64,000 nt of DNA from Hoeflea_A sp039025395 (GTDB taxonomy: Bacteria > Pseudomonadota > Alphaproteobacteria > Rhizobiales > Rhizobiaceae): NCBI GenBank assembly GCA_039025395.1, contig JBCCOK010000018.1, positions 1 to 64,000 on the forward strand, given 5' to 3'. This document shows, one piece after another, positions 8,207 through 17,774 of the stretch. The notes below the pieces were generated by a model. That model saw only the letters and a list, made by a program, of their open reading frames with translations. It ran no database searches and was not told the DNA's origin. The stretch's first letter is position 1. Each line of letters begins with the position of its first letter. A program made the translations under genes and the position numbers.

Positions 8207-8956
8207 ATGACGAACCAACCCGTCCACTCACCGCAGTTCTTTTTGACTGCCCCCTCCCCCTGCCCCTATCTCGACGGGCAGTTCGAACGGAAGGTGTTCA
8301 CGCATCTGGTGGGTGAAAAAGCGTCTGAACTGAACGACCTTCTCACTCAAGGTGGTTTCAGGCGCTCCCAAAACATTGCCTATAGGCCCGCCTGCGAGAC
8401 CTGCCGTGCCTGTGTTTCGGTGCGCATCATTGCCGAAGAGTTCGAGGCCAACCGGTCAATGAAGCGTATTGTCGCGCGCAACCGCGATATTATCGCCCAG
8501 GAATTCCCGGCGGAACCTTCAAGCGAACAGTATTCCCTGTTCCGGGGTTATCTGGATGCGCGCCACAATGAAGGTGGCATGTCCGATATGACTGTGCTCG
8601 ACTATGCAATGATGGTCGAGGACACGCACGTGCCTACAAAAATCATCGAATATCGCCTGCGCGATCCAGATACCGACGGCGAGGAAGGATCTGCCACAAA
8701 ACTGATTGCAGTTGCCCTGAGTGACGTCATGGGCGATGGGCTTTCAATGGTCTATTCGTATTTCGATCCGGATTACGCCAACCGTTCCCTCGGCACGTAT
8801 ATGATTCTTGACCATATACAGCGGGCCAAGGACCGTAGTCTTCCGCATGTTTATCTCGGCTATTGGGTCGCCGGCTCACGGAAGATGGGCTACAAGACAC
8901 GCTTTCTTCCGCAGGATCACCTCATGGCCAGCGGCTGGGAGCGGTATGAGGGGTGA
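8207..8956 (+). CDS. bpt: Aspartate/glutamate leucyltransferase (Bpt) / arginyl-tRNA-protein transferase family
   Basis: 249 residues. These enzymes attach leucine (Bpt) or arginine (Ate) from aminoacyl-tRNA to N-terminal acidic residues, marking proteins for N-end-rule degradation by ClpS/ClpAP. The N-terminal domain has CPYLDGQFERKVFTHL and the cysteine block YRPACETCRACVSVRI; the C-terminal part has the acyltransferase-like NRSLGTYMILDHI and YLGYWVAGSRKMGYK. The frame extends back into the SLC13 gene, but the ATG at 8207 has AGAAGGAG upstream and gives the normal family N-terminus. Bacterial length favours Bpt; Leu versus Arg specificity is not provable from sequence. Confidence 0.9.
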   Translation: MTNQPVHSPQFFLTAPSPCPYLDGQFERKVFTHLVGEKASELNDLLTQGGFRRSQNIAYRPACETCRACVSVRIIAEEFEANRSMKRIVARNRDIIAQEFPAEPSSEQYSLFRGYLDARHNEGGMSDMTVLDYAMMVEDTHVPTKIIEYRLRDPDTDGEEGSATKLIAVALSDVMGDGLSMVYSYFDPDYANRSLGTYMILDHIQRAKDRSLPHVYLGYWVAGSRKMGYKTRFLPQDHLMASGWERYEG

Positions 8957-9084
8957 TGGTTCATCAATAGCAATCTGATTTCGCCGGTTCTGTTTATGGA
9001 AAGGCGCCAAATATTTTAGTATGGATCCCGTCACAAACAAAATTCGCAAGTTCCTGAAATCGGATTGGGAATGAACCTGTCCCC

Positions 9085-10050
9085 TCACCCCCGATGATGG
9101 AGCATCCGCCCGATCGTGTTCATCAGCACCTGCGCTGCCAGTATCGCGGTTGAGCCTGTGTGGTCGTATTCCGGCGCAACCTCGACCAGATCCATGCCGA
9201 TGATCGACCCTCGTTGTGCCAGACCGTCGAGCAGTTCGAGAATTTCATAGTATAAAAATCCTCCATGGCTTGGCGTTCCGGTGCCGGCGGCAATGGACGG
9301 GTCGAACCCGTCTATATCGATGGTGACATAATAGCGCACACCGGCGGGAATGCGCTCCAGCACCTTTTCGACCCCGAGCCTGCGAAACTGGCGGACCGAC
9401 AGGATATCGGCGCCCATCGACCGTGCCGCCTCGTAGCCATCCCTCGCCGTCGACGAGACGTTACGAATACCGATCTGGCTGAGACCCGTGACATAGTCCT
9501 TCTCGGCGGCGCGCCGCATCGGGTTGCCATGGCCATAGCGCACACCGTGTCGCTCGTCGACAAAATCGAGATGGGCATCGATCTGAACGACATGGAAAGG
9601 CTTTTGATCGCCAAAGGCATTGATACAGGGGATGTTCACCGAGTGATCGCCGCCGAGCACCACGGGAACTGCGCCAGATTCAAGAATCTTGCGGACGCCG
9701 AACTCAATATTTCCGTGGCTGCCGAGCGTGTCGGTGTGGATGATGTCAGCGTCGCCGATATCGACAATCTTCACCTTACGTGCATCGAGGTAGGTCACGT
9801 CGTCTTCATGATCATAGGCGCCGGCATGGCCAAAGGAAAACAGGGTCGAGGCTTCGCGTATGGCGCGGGGTCCGAAACGGGCGCCAGCCCGCCATTGCGT
9901 GCCGAAATCAAAAGGAGCGCCGAGAATAGCAACATCGGCGTCAATGGCGTCCCAGTCCTCGACATAAGGGTATTTGCCAAATGTGCAAAGGCCAACAAAG
10001 GGCAGGTTCAAGCGGCCGGTTTCATAGCCGTGTTTCTTGTCGCCGCTCAT
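9085..10050 (-). CDS. speB: Agmatinase-family ureohydrolase
   Basis: 321-residue arginase-fold enzyme. It hydrolyses agmatine or a related guanidino compound to a polyamine-type amine plus urea. The binuclear Mn2+ ligands are all present: GGDHS with His136, DAHLD (Asp158, His160, Asp162) and DIDGFDP (Asp245, Asp247). The frame extends to 10185 but overlaps parC; the ATG at 10050 has GGAGG 7 bases ahead. It lies 46 bp downstream of parC on the same strand. Guanidinobutyrase or guanidinopropionase activity is an alternative, since the family does not resolve substrate by eye. Confidence 0.85.
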   Translation of the reverse strand: MSGDKKHGYETGRLNLPFVGLCTFGKYPYVEDWDAIDADVAILGAPFDFGTQWRAGARFGPRAIREASTLFSFGHAGAYDHEDDVTYLDARKVKIVDIGDADIIHTDTLGSHGNIEFGVRKILESGAVPVVLGGDHSVNIPCINAFGDQKPFHVVQIDAHLDFVDERHGVRYGHGNPMRRAAEKDYVTGLSQIGIRNVSSTARDGYEAARSMGADILSVRQFRRLGVEKVLERIPAGVRYYVTIDIDGFDPSIAAGTGTPSHGGFLYYEILELLDGLAQRGSIIGMDLVEVAPEYDHTGSTAILAAQVLMNTIGRMLHHRG

Positions 10051-10096
10051 TGCTGCCTCCGCAGGAAAAATATCGAGACTGGATGTTACAGCAATT

Positions 10097-12349
10097 TCAG
10101 CTTGAAAAACGGCCCGAGCGCGGAAAACCGCGCGGCGCGATACGGCCGGTTTGGGCGCGGTCACCGATCCATTCGGTGAGTTCATCCTTCATCTTGGTGT
10201 GAGTGCGACCGGCGGAATCCTGCCAGGTCAGCCCGTCAGCCATGGAAAAGGTCTTGACGTCGGCGATGCCGCCGTCCTTGTAGCGCTGCAGGCGCACACC
10301 CTTGCCGCGCGTCATCTCGGGCAGTTGCTCAAGCGGGAAGATCAGCAGTTTCTTGTTTTCACCAATGACGGCGACGCTATCGCCGCCAACCGGAACGCAC
10401 AGCGTCGCCTCGACCGGCATTTTGACGTTCATTACCTGCTTGCCCTTGCGGGTGTTGGCAGCGATTTCCGATTGCGGCACGACAAACCCGTTGCCGATGG
10501 TCGATGCCAGCAGCAGGCGAGTGTCCGGGTCGTGGACAAAAGCCGAAACGATATCCTGATCGTTGTCCATGTCGACCATGAGACGCACCGGCTCTCCATG
10601 GCCGCGGCCGCCGGGAAGCCTGTCGCAACCGAGTGTGTAAAATTTGCCACCGGTGGTAAACAGGATGATCTTGTCGGTGGTATGCGCCGGAAAGGCGAAT
10701 TTGAGCCTGTCGCCCTCCTTGAAGGTCAGTCCGGAAAAGTCCGCCAGATGGCCCTTCATGGCGCGAATCCAGCCTTTTTGCGAGACAACCACCGTGACCG
10801 GCTCTTTTTCGATCATGGCCTGCTGGATCGCTTCGATGTCGGTATCCGGCGCATCGCCGAATGTCGAGCGCCGCGCACCCAGTTCCGTGTCCTTGCCAAA
10901 CTGCTTTTTGACTTCGCTGATTTCCCAGGCGACGGTTTTCCATTGTTTTTCGTCCGAAGCGAGCAGGGCCTCGATTTCCGCCTTTTCCGCTGTCAGCCCG
11001 TCGAACTCCTTACGGATTTCGATCTCCTCGAGTTTGCGCAGCGAACGCAGGCGCATATTGAGGATTGATTCGGCCTGCAGATCGGTCAGTTCGTAGCGCC
11101 GCATTAGCTCGGCTTTCGGATCGTCTTCCTCACGAATGATCCGAATGACCTCATCAATGTTGAGATAGGCGACCAGATAGCCACCGAGGATTTCCAGCCG
11201 GCGTTCGATGGCGGCCAGACGATGGCGCGACCGGCGCTGCAGCACTTCCTTGCGGTGTTCCAGCCATTCCAGCAGAACCTGCGGCAGCGACATGACCTTG
11301 GGAACCCTGCCCTTCGACAGGACGTTGAGGTTAAGCGGCACGCGCGACTCAAGATCCGTCAGCTTGAAGAGCGACTCCATCAGCAGGGTCGGGTCGACAC
11401 TGCGGTTCTTTGGCACGAGAACGAGGCGCACATCCTCGGCAGATTCATCGCGAATGTCTTCAAGCAAGGGCAGCTTGCGCGCCAGCAACAGCTCGGCGAT
11501 CTTCTCGATCATCCGCGACTTCTGAACCTGATACGGTATTTCCGTCACGACGATCTGATAGCCGCCGCGGCCGGTGTCTTCCTTTTCCCAGCGGGCGCGA
11601 ACACGGAAGCCGCCGCGGCCGGTCTTGTAAGCCTCGAGGATGGCTTCCCGGTTTTCGACGATCACGCCGCCGGTCGGAAAATCCGGGCCGGGCACCATTT
11701 CAACGATCTTTTCGATCCGCGCATTCGGATGCTTGATCAGGTGCAGCGCCGCATCGCACAGCTCCGCTGCGTTATGCGGCGGTATCGCAGTCGCCATGCC
11801 GACCGCAATTCCGGTAGCGCCATTGGCAAGCAGGTTCGGAAAGGCGCCCGGCAAGACCACCGGCTCGCTGTTTTCTTCATCATAAGTGGCGCGAAAATCG
11901 ACGGCGTCCTGATCGATCCCTTGCAGCAGAAGCTCGGCGACCGTCGTCATCTTCGACTCGGTGTAGCGCATGGCAGCGGCGTTATCACCGTCGATATTGC
12001 CGAAATTTCCCTGCCCGTTGACGAGCGGATAACGCACCGCAAAGTCCTGTGCGAGGCGTACCAGCGCATCATAGATGGCTTGATCACCGTGCGGATGGAA
12101 GTTACCCATCACCTCGCCGACGATCTTGGCGGATTTCTTGAAGCCGCCATTCGAGCGCAGGCCCATGTCGCTCATCGCGTAAACAATGCGGCGATGCACC
12201 GGTTTGAGGCCATCGCGCACATCCGGCAGCGCACGGTGCATGATCGTCGACAACGCATAGGCGAGATAGCGCTCTTCAAGCGCCGATTTCAGGTCGACCG
12301 GTTCGGATCTGTCGTCGCCGTTTCCCGGCGGCACGAGGCTCTTACCCAT
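10097..12349 (-). CDS. parC: DNA topoisomerase IV subunit A
   Basis: 750 residues, matching rhizobial ParC rather than the longer GyrA. It is the DNA-cutting subunit that decatenates daughter chromosomes with ParE. The N-terminal domain begins DLKSALEERYLAYALSTI; the catalytic tyrosine is Tyr129 in AAAMRYTE after GQGNFGNIDGDN. The quinolone-region sequence is FHPHGDQAIYDALV, with Gln90 where E. coli has Ser80 and Asp94 where it has Glu84. A coiled-coil stretch near residues 420-480 and a C-terminal beta-pinwheel follow. ParC rather than GyrA is chosen on length and the early segment RSNGGFKKSAKIVGEVMG. Confidence 0.93.
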   Translation of the reverse strand: MGKSLVPPGNGDDRSEPVDLKSALEERYLAYALSTIMHRALPDVRDGLKPVHRRIVYAMSDMGLRSNGGFKKSAKIVGEVMGNFHPHGDQAIYDALVRLAQDFAVRYPLVNGQGNFGNIDGDNAAAMRYTESKMTTVAELLLQGIDQDAVDFRATYDEENSEPVVLPGAFPNLLANGATGIAVGMATAIPPHNAAELCDAALHLIKHPNARIEKIVEMVPGPDFPTGGVIVENREAILEAYKTGRGGFRVRARWEKEDTGRGGYQIVVTEIPYQVQKSRMIEKIAELLLARKLPLLEDIRDESAEDVRLVLVPKNRSVDPTLLMESLFKLTDLESRVPLNLNVLSKGRVPKVMSLPQVLLEWLEHRKEVLQRRSRHRLAAIERRLEILGGYLVAYLNIDEVIRIIREEDDPKAELMRRYELTDLQAESILNMRLRSLRKLEEIEIRKEFDGLTAEKAEIEALLASDEKQWKTVAWEISEVKKQFGKDTELGARRSTFGDAPDTDIEAIQQAMIEKEPVTVVVSQKGWIRAMKGHLADFSGLTFKEGDRLKFAFPAHTTDKIILFTTGGKFYTLGCDRLPGGRGHGEPVRLMVDMDNDQDIVSAFVHDPDTRLLLASTIGNGFVVPQSEIAANTRKGKQVMNVKMPVEATLCVPVGGDSVAVIGENKKLLIFPLEQLPEMTRGKGVRLQRYKDGGIADVKTFSMADGLTWQDSAGRTHTKMKDELTEWIGDRAQTGRIAPRGFPRSGRFSS

Positions 12350-12537
12350 AGCCAGCCCTTAGCCGATCGGTTGATTCGCGACAAGCCTTGCAGCACAGGC
12401 AACTCTTCGCAAAGTGTTGAACTCCCTGTTCAAGGCAACCATGTATCTTGGCAATGCAAAACACTCCGGCAAACCTGCAACGTCTAGACTTTTCCCGCAA
12501 AAGCATTGGGTATACACACCATCTGCCGCCCTCTCGG

Positions 12538-12546
12538 TGATATAAT
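12538..12546 (+). promoter_or_regulatory. Extended -10 promoter element
   Basis: TG-A-TATAAT is a perfect extended -10 ending 31 bp before the ATG at 12578. The -35 region is weak. It probably drives the secreted-protein gene that follows. Confidence 0.5.
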
Positions 12547-12577
12547 ACCGGGATCAAACACCAGGAAGGAACCATCC

Positions 12578-13768
12578 ATGCGCGCCACATATCTCAAGAC
12601 AGGCATTGCAGCGGGCTTCGCGCTCCTGGTGTCCACACACGCGTCCGTCGCGCTGGACGCGGACGAATTTGCCAAGAAATTTGTTGCCGCCTACACATCC
12701 GGAGGCATGACCGTCGCCTATGAGGGGGTCAGCGAACAAGGCAACGATATCATCATGCAGGGCCTCACATTCGGCGTTGAAGGCGAACAGACATCCTTTG
12801 ACTTCGGCGACCTCACATTTTCCGGCGTTTCCGAAGACGGTTCCGGCGGCTATCTGGTCGACACTGTCTCCAAGGACCGCATCCTGTTTTCTGCGCCTGA
12901 GGTCAGCTTCACACTGGACGACATGAGCATCACAAATCTGCGGGTTCCTGCCGAGGCAAAAATGGAGACGCTTGACGACGCGCTCTATTACGATTCATTG
13001 ACGACAGGGCCAATGAAGCTGACCGCCGAAGGGCAAGACGTATTCAGTATTGCCAGTATCTCAATGGATCTATCGAAAGCTTCAGACAACAGCAGAATGG
13101 ACTTCACAGGCCGCGCCGATGGCCTGGAAATCGACTTAAGCAGTGTTGAAGATGCGCAGACCAGACAGACACTCAGCGGGATGGGTTACCAGTTTGTCGG
13201 CGGCGATGTCGTCCTGGAAGGGTATTGGCTGCCGACAACCGGTGAAATGACGCTGTCACAGTATGCGCTTTCGCTGGACGGAGTCGGCCGCCTCGACATG
13301 CAGGTTTCGATTTCCGGCTACACGTTCGAATTCGTTCGCGGTATTCAGGAACTACAGGAAAAAATGGATGATCAGGGCAACGACTCACAAGCCCAGCAGG
13401 CGATGGGACTGGCGATGCTGGGGATGCTCCAACAGCTCACCTTCAACAGCCTTTCCATCCGTTTTGACGATGCTTCAGTGACCAACAAGGTGCTGGAGAT
13501 GGTCGCAAGCCGCCAGGGCATGACGCGCGATCAAATGGTCCAGGGCTTGCAGGCAATGGTACCGTTTGCGTTGGCCCAGCTGCAGAACCCGGACTTTCAA
13601 AAGAACGTCACGGAAGCGGTCAGCCTCTACCTGTCCGACCCCAAAAACATCGAAATCAGCGCGATGCCCGCCGAACCGCTGTCTTTTGCCTCCGTCGTCG
13701 GAACGGCGATGAGCGCTTGGCAAACTTTGCCGCAAATGCTGAACGTGTCGGTCACGGCCAACCAATAG
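12578..13768 (+). CDS. Secreted protein of unknown function
   Basis: 396 residues with a clear Sec signal peptide (MRATYLKTGIAAGFALLV..., likely cut after Ala in SVALDADEF), so probably periplasmic. The mature part is acidic and rich in beta-type strands, with repeated motifs such as DFGDLTFSGVSEDGSGGYLVD and VSFTLDDMSITNLRVP. A glutamine/methionine-rich helical segment near the C-terminus precedes a run resembling amphipathic helices. No enzyme motif is recognised. The start at 12578 has AGGAAGGA upstream; the frame's earlier start at 12506 lies before the promoter element. Similar conserved hypothetical proteins occur in Rhizobiales, but I cannot assign a role. Confidence 0.75.
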   Translation: MRATYLKTGIAAGFALLVSTHASVALDADEFAKKFVAAYTSGGMTVAYEGVSEQGNDIIMQGLTFGVEGEQTSFDFGDLTFSGVSEDGSGGYLVDTVSKDRILFSAPEVSFTLDDMSITNLRVPAEAKMETLDDALYYDSLTTGPMKLTAEGQDVFSIASISMDLSKASDNSRMDFTGRADGLEIDLSSVEDAQTRQTLSGMGYQFVGGDVVLEGYWLPTTGEMTLSQYALSLDGVGRLDMQVSISGYTFEFVRGIQELQEKMDDQGNDSQAQQAMGLAMLGMLQQLTFNSLSIRFDDASVTNKVLEMVASRQGMTRDQMVQGLQAMVPFALAQLQNPDFQKNVTEAVSLYLSDPKNIEISAMPAEPLSFASVVGTAMSAWQTLPQMLNVSVTANQ

Positions 13769-13780
13769 CGGTCACGCTGT

Positions 13781-13816
13781 AGGCGTTTGCGAAATTCGCC
13801 AAATTCAAAAACGCCT
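13781..13816. repeat. Hairpin between convergent genes
   Basis: AGGCGTTT (13781-13788) and AAACGCCT (13809-13816) form an 8-bp stem, and an inner GCG/CGC (13789-13799) can extend it. It lies between the secreted-protein gene and the aspS stop. No T-run beyond the stem is seen on either strand, so termination is only a possibility. Confidence 0.35.
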
Positions 13817-15606
13817 TAGCTGTCCCTTTCAGTAGCGATTACCCGCAACGCAAGATCGCGCAATTGTGCAGCGTCCGCCTCCCCGGGCGCGCCCATAAGC
13901 AGATCCTGCGCCTGCTGGTTCATCGGGAACATCGTCACCTCGCGCAGGTTCTTGGCGCCGACCAGAAGCATGACAATCCGGTCTATGCCCGCCGCCATAC
14001 CGCCATGCGGCGGCACGCCGTACTGGAAAGCCCGATACAGCCCGCCGAATTGCTCTTCAACAACACGTTCATCGAGCCCAACCTTGCCGAATGCCTTTAC
14101 CATCAGTTCGGGAATGTGGTTACGGATGCCGCCCGAAGCGATTTCATAACCGTTGCACACCATGTCGTACTGATAGGCCAGAATTGATCTCGCATCTTCG
14201 CCAGCAAGCGCTTCGAGCCCGCCTTGCGGCATCGAAAACGGGTTGTGGGAGAACTCCAGCCGATTTTCCTCATCGTTCCATTCATAAAATGGAAAGTCGA
14301 CGATCCAGCACAATTCGAAGCGCTCGGTATCGATCAGGCTGAGCTCTTCGCCAATGCGAATGCGCGAGTCGCCGGCAAAACCGGCAAACTTCTCCGGAAC
14401 ACCGGCCACAAAGAAGCAGGCATCGCCGGACTCGAGCGCCAACTGTGTGCGGATCGCATCGGTCCGCTCCGGGCCGATATTCTTGGCCAGCGGCCCGGCG
14501 CCGGCCACAGCGCCTTCCTCCTCGCGCCAAAAGATGTATCCAAGACCGGGCTGACCTTCGCCTTGGGCCCAGGAATTCATCCGGTCGCAAAAGGCGCGGC
14601 TACCGCCGGTCTTGGCCGGTACAGCCCAGATCTCAACGTTCGGGTCATTGGCAATCATGTTGGCAAAGACCTTGAAGCCTGAGCCGGCAAAGTGTTCGGT
14701 CACCGCCTGCATTTCGATCGGGTTGCGCAAATCGGGTTTGTCGGTGCCATATTTGCGGATTGCTTCTGCAAAGGGGATGCGCGGGAACACCTTCGTCACT
14801 GGTTTGTCGCCTGCAAACCGTTCGAAGACAGTGCGAATGACGGGTTCGGTGGTCGCCAGAATATCTTCCTGTTCGACGAAGCTCATCTCCAGATCGAGTT
14901 GGTAGAACTCGCCGGGTAGCCGGTCGGCACGCGGATCCTCGTCGCGAAAACACGGTGCGATCTGGAAATAGCGATCGAATCCGGAAGCCATGATCAGCTG
15001 CTTATACTGCTGAGGCGCCTGTGGCAGAGCATAGAATTTACCCTGATGAATGCGGCTCGGTACAAGATAGTCACGCGCACCTTCCGGCGATGAGGCGGTG
15101 AGGATGGGTGTTGAGAATTCGGTAAAACCGACACCGCGCATCAACTCGCGCATGACATCGATGACCTCGGTCCGGCGCATGATGTTGCTGTGCAGCGTCT
15201 CGCGGCGCAGATCTAGAAAACGGTAGGTCAACCGCACGTCTTCGGGATACTCAGGCTCGCCAAAGACAGGCAGGGGCAATTCCTTTGCCGCCGAAAGCAC
15301 TTCCATCTGACGCACGAACACTTCCACCTCGCCCGTAGGCAATGCGGGATTGATCGTTTCTTCCGTGCGCGCCTTGACCTCGCCATCGATGCAGATCACC
15401 CATTCGCTGCGGACTGTTTCGGCGAGGTTGAAGGCAGCAGAATCCGGATCCGCCACAATCTGTGTTACGCCATAATGGTCTCGCAGGTCGATAAACAGGA
15501 CGCCGCCATGGTCGCGGACGCGGTGAACCCAGCCTGACAGTCTTACGGCTGTCCCGACGTCGGTTTTGCGCAAATCGGCGCAGTTGTGGCTGCGATAGCG
15601 ATGCAT
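13816..15606 (-). CDS. aspS: Aspartyl-tRNA synthetase
   Basis: 596-residue bacterial class II aspartyl-tRNA synthetase. An N-terminal OB-fold anticodon-binding domain (LSGWVHRVRDHGGVLFIDLRDHYG) is followed by class II motif 1 (GFTEFSTPILTASSPEGARDYLVPSR), motif 2 (FRDEDPRADR), the bacterial GAD insert, and motif 3 (GMAAGIDRIVMLL). The frame extends to 15663, but the family N-terminus MHRYRSHNCADLR starts at the ATG at 15606, preceded by AGGAAAC. Many alphaproteobacterial enzymes are non-discriminating and work with GatCAB; that cannot be decided here. Confidence 0.96.
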   Translation of the reverse strand: MHRYRSHNCADLRKTDVGTAVRLSGWVHRVRDHGGVLFIDLRDHYGVTQIVADPDSAAFNLAETVRSEWVICIDGEVKARTEETINPALPTGEVEVFVRQMEVLSAAKELPLPVFGEPEYPEDVRLTYRFLDLRRETLHSNIMRRTEVIDVMRELMRGVGFTEFSTPILTASSPEGARDYLVPSRIHQGKFYALPQAPQQYKQLIMASGFDRYFQIAPCFRDEDPRADRLPGEFYQLDLEMSFVEQEDILATTEPVIRTVFERFAGDKPVTKVFPRIPFAEAIRKYGTDKPDLRNPIEMQAVTEHFAGSGFKVFANMIANDPNVEIWAVPAKTGGSRAFCDRMNSWAQGEGQPGLGYIFWREEEGAVAGAGPLAKNIGPERTDAIRTQLALESGDACFFVAGVPEKFAGFAGDSRIRIGEELSLIDTERFELCWIVDFPFYEWNDEENRLEFSHNPFSMPQGGLEALAGEDARSILAYQYDMVCNGYEIASGGIRNHIPELMVKAFGKVGLDERVVEEQFGGLYRAFQYGVPPHGGMAAGIDRIVMLLVGAKNLREVTMFPMNQQAQDLLMGAPGEADAAQLRDLALRVIATERDS

Positions 15607-15887
15607 CGTTGTTTCCTGGTTGGTCATTTGCCTGTGGGCCGGCAACCGGAATCCTTTTGGCAAGCCGGTTTATAAGCCGCGCGGACAAGCGCATGACCGG
15701 CGTGATTTGTCAAGAAGGCAGGCCGATCAAGGGCTGTTTTCGCAAGGCCATCGGTGCCGGTGATGTTTTGTTTGCCGTAACCTCCGCAGTGTATCGATTG
15801 CCGAACCGTCATCATGAACAAAATGAAGCGGGGACGATGGCATTGTACCGGGAAGACAATGGGTCTTTTATTGGCTAAAGAGCGTAA

Positions 15888-17039
15888 ATGGATATCATAA
15901 CGACCACAAAGGCGCTTTCTGCGGCCTGCGACAGACTCTCAAAATCCGAATACCTGACAATCGACACGGAGTTTATCCGCGAGACAACCTTCTGGCCGGA
16001 GCTGTGCCTGATCCAGATGGCAATCGACGATTATGCTGTCATTGTCGATCCGCTGGCGGACGGTATCGATCTGGATCCGTTCTTCGACCTGATGGGCAAT
16101 TCTTCGGTCGTAAAGGTGTTTCACGCCGCGCGCCAGGACATTGAAATCATATATCATCTTGGCGGCCTGATACCCCACCCGATCTTCGATACGCAGGTCG
16201 CGGCCATGGTGTGCGGCTTCGGCGACTCGGTTTCCTATGACCAGCTCGTGCAAAAAACCGTGGGTGCGCACATCGACAAGACCTCGCGGTTCACCGACTG
16301 GCGCCGCCGTCCGTTATCGGACAAGCAGCTGCGATATGCGCTTGCCGACGTGACGCATCTCAGGGACGTTTACCAGCATCTGAAAGGCGCGCTTCAAGAA
16401 GCTGGCCGCGAACACTGGGTAAAGGAAGAAATGGATGTCCTGGAGTCGGCGTCCACCTACGATCTGCATCCGGACGATGCATGGTCACGGCTGCGCATGC
16501 GGGTGAGAAAACCGCGCGAGCTTGCAATTATGAAACATGTTGCAGCCTGGCGCGAGCGCGAGGCGCGCGATCGCAACATCCCGCGTCGGCGTGTGCTGAA
16601 AGACGATGCGATCTATGAAATTGCCCAGCAGCAACCGGGCGATACCACCGCCCTGGGGCGGCTTCGAACGATCCCGAATGGTTGGGAACGGTCGCAGGCA
16701 GGAAGTGCCCTTGTCGAGGCAGTGAACATGGCGCTGGCGCTGCCGAAAGAGGAATTGCCGCGTATCGACCGCCCGGCGCAAGCCCCTGAAGGCGCAGCGG
16801 CTGCAAGCGAGCTTTTGAAGGTTCTGCTGAAAATGACCACCGAGCAGTACGGTGTGGCGCCGAAGGTTATCGCCAATTCCGAAGATCTGGAACGCATTGC
16901 CGCAGAGGGCGAGAATGCTAAGGTCGGCGCGTTGGCCGGATGGCGGCGTGAACTGTTCGGCGAAAAGGCACTCAAGCTGCTGCGCGGCGAAATGGCGCTT
17001 CGCTTTGTCGAGCGAAAGGTCGAGGTGGTCGAACTCTAG
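15888..17039 (+). CDS. rnd: Ribonuclease D
   Basis: 383-residue 3'-5' exoribonuclease for tRNA and stable RNA processing. The DEDDy exonuclease residues are visible: Asp26 and Glu28 (TIDTEFIRE), Asp84 (HAARQDIEII), and Tyr150 with Asp154 (RYALADVTHL). An HRDC domain follows at about residues 205-285 (MKHVAAWREREARDRNIPRRRVLKDDAIYEIA). Length is normal. It is divergent from aspS across 281 bp, a pairing common in Rhizobiales. Confidence 0.95.
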   Translation: MDIITTTKALSAACDRLSKSEYLTIDTEFIRETTFWPELCLIQMAIDDYAVIVDPLADGIDLDPFFDLMGNSSVVKVFHAARQDIEIIYHLGGLIPHPIFDTQVAAMVCGFGDSVSYDQLVQKTVGAHIDKTSRFTDWRRRPLSDKQLRYALADVTHLRDVYQHLKGALQEAGREHWVKEEMDVLESASTYDLHPDDAWSRLRMRVRKPRELAIMKHVAAWREREARDRNIPRRRVLKDDAIYEIAQQQPGDTTALGRLRTIPNGWERSQAGSALVEAVNMALALPKEELPRIDRPAQAPEGAAAASELLKVLLKMTTEQYGVAPKVIANSEDLERIAAEGENAKVGALAGWRRELFGEKALKLLRGEMALRFVERKVEVVEL

Positions 17040-17127
17040 GTCCTAATTCTGAAAGCAGTCCGTTCGCCTCGCACCAACCTTGCCTGCTCCATTCGCCGAT
17101 CACGCCGCGCAACAAGAAGAGGTGATC

Positions 17128-17739
17128 ATGAGTGAAGAAGAAATCTACCAGCGTCAGGGGTACGGAGGATCCGTCGGTTTCGGAGATTGCCCGGCCCTGC
17201 TGATTGTCGATTTCGTCAATGGATTCATCGACCCCGACCAGTTTGGTGGCGGAAACATTGCCGCAGCGGCAGAGCGAACCGGCGACTTGCTCGACAAGGC
17301 GCGAACATTCGGGATTCCGGTCGTTTTCACTCGCATGGTGTTTGCAGAGGATGGCTCCGATGTCGGAATGTTCTGCAAAAAGGCTACACGGTTACCGGAG
17401 CTAACCGAAGATGCCGAGGCGGGTCAGGTATGGGGTCCATTATCACCGGAACCCGGCGAAATCATCATCCGAAAACGGCAGGCTTCGGCGTTCTTCGATA
17501 CTGGCCTTGCCGCCGATCTGATTGCACGCCGGGTCGATACGGTCATCGTTGCCGGATGCACGACAAGCGGCTGCATCCGCGCAAGCGTCGTGGATGCCGT
17601 CAGCTACAATTTCCGACCGATCGTTGTAACGGATTGCGTGGGCGACAGGATGATGGAGCCGCACGAGGCAAACCTGTTCGATATGGAACAGAAGTACGCT
17701 GATCTCCTGACCTGCGAGGACGTGATGAAGCGGCTCTGA
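17128..17739 (+). CDS. Isochorismatase-fold amidohydrolase, N-carbamoylsarcosine amidase-like
   Basis: 203-residue cysteine hydrolase. The Asp-Lys-Cys triad is Asp28 (LLIVDFVNGF), Lys117 (IRKRQASAFF) and Cys149 (GCTTSGCIRAS); the cis-peptide before the nucleophile is in CTTSGC. The TTSGC motif and overall length match N-carbamoylsarcosine amidohydrolase and related amidases more than true isochorismatases. The frame extends back to 17080, but the ATG at 17128 has AGAAGAGGT upstream. The in vivo substrate is unknown. It converges on ppx. Confidence 0.85.
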   Translation: MSEEEIYQRQGYGGSVGFGDCPALLIVDFVNGFIDPDQFGGGNIAAAAERTGDLLDKARTFGIPVVFTRMVFAEDGSDVGMFCKKATRLPELTEDAEAGQVWGPLSPEPGEIIIRKRQASAFFDTGLAADLIARRVDTVIVAGCTTSGCIRASVVDAVSYNFRPIVVTDCVGDRMMEPHEANLFDMEQKYADLLTCEDVMKRL

Positions 17740-17774
17740 CCATTACGGACTGCAAGCGCAAAGCGGGTTTGTCA

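Noticed and set aside
9265..10179. 304-codon frame antisense to the agmatinase gene
   Set aside because: Agmatinase has all metal ligands; the antisense product has none.
11222..12487. 421-codon open frame antisense to parC
   Set aside because: Shadow of parC's codon bias; no family features in the translation.
13781..13816. Bidirectional Rho-independent terminator between convergent genes
   Set aside because: A stem is present, but no T-run follows on either strand, so it is listed only as a hairpin.
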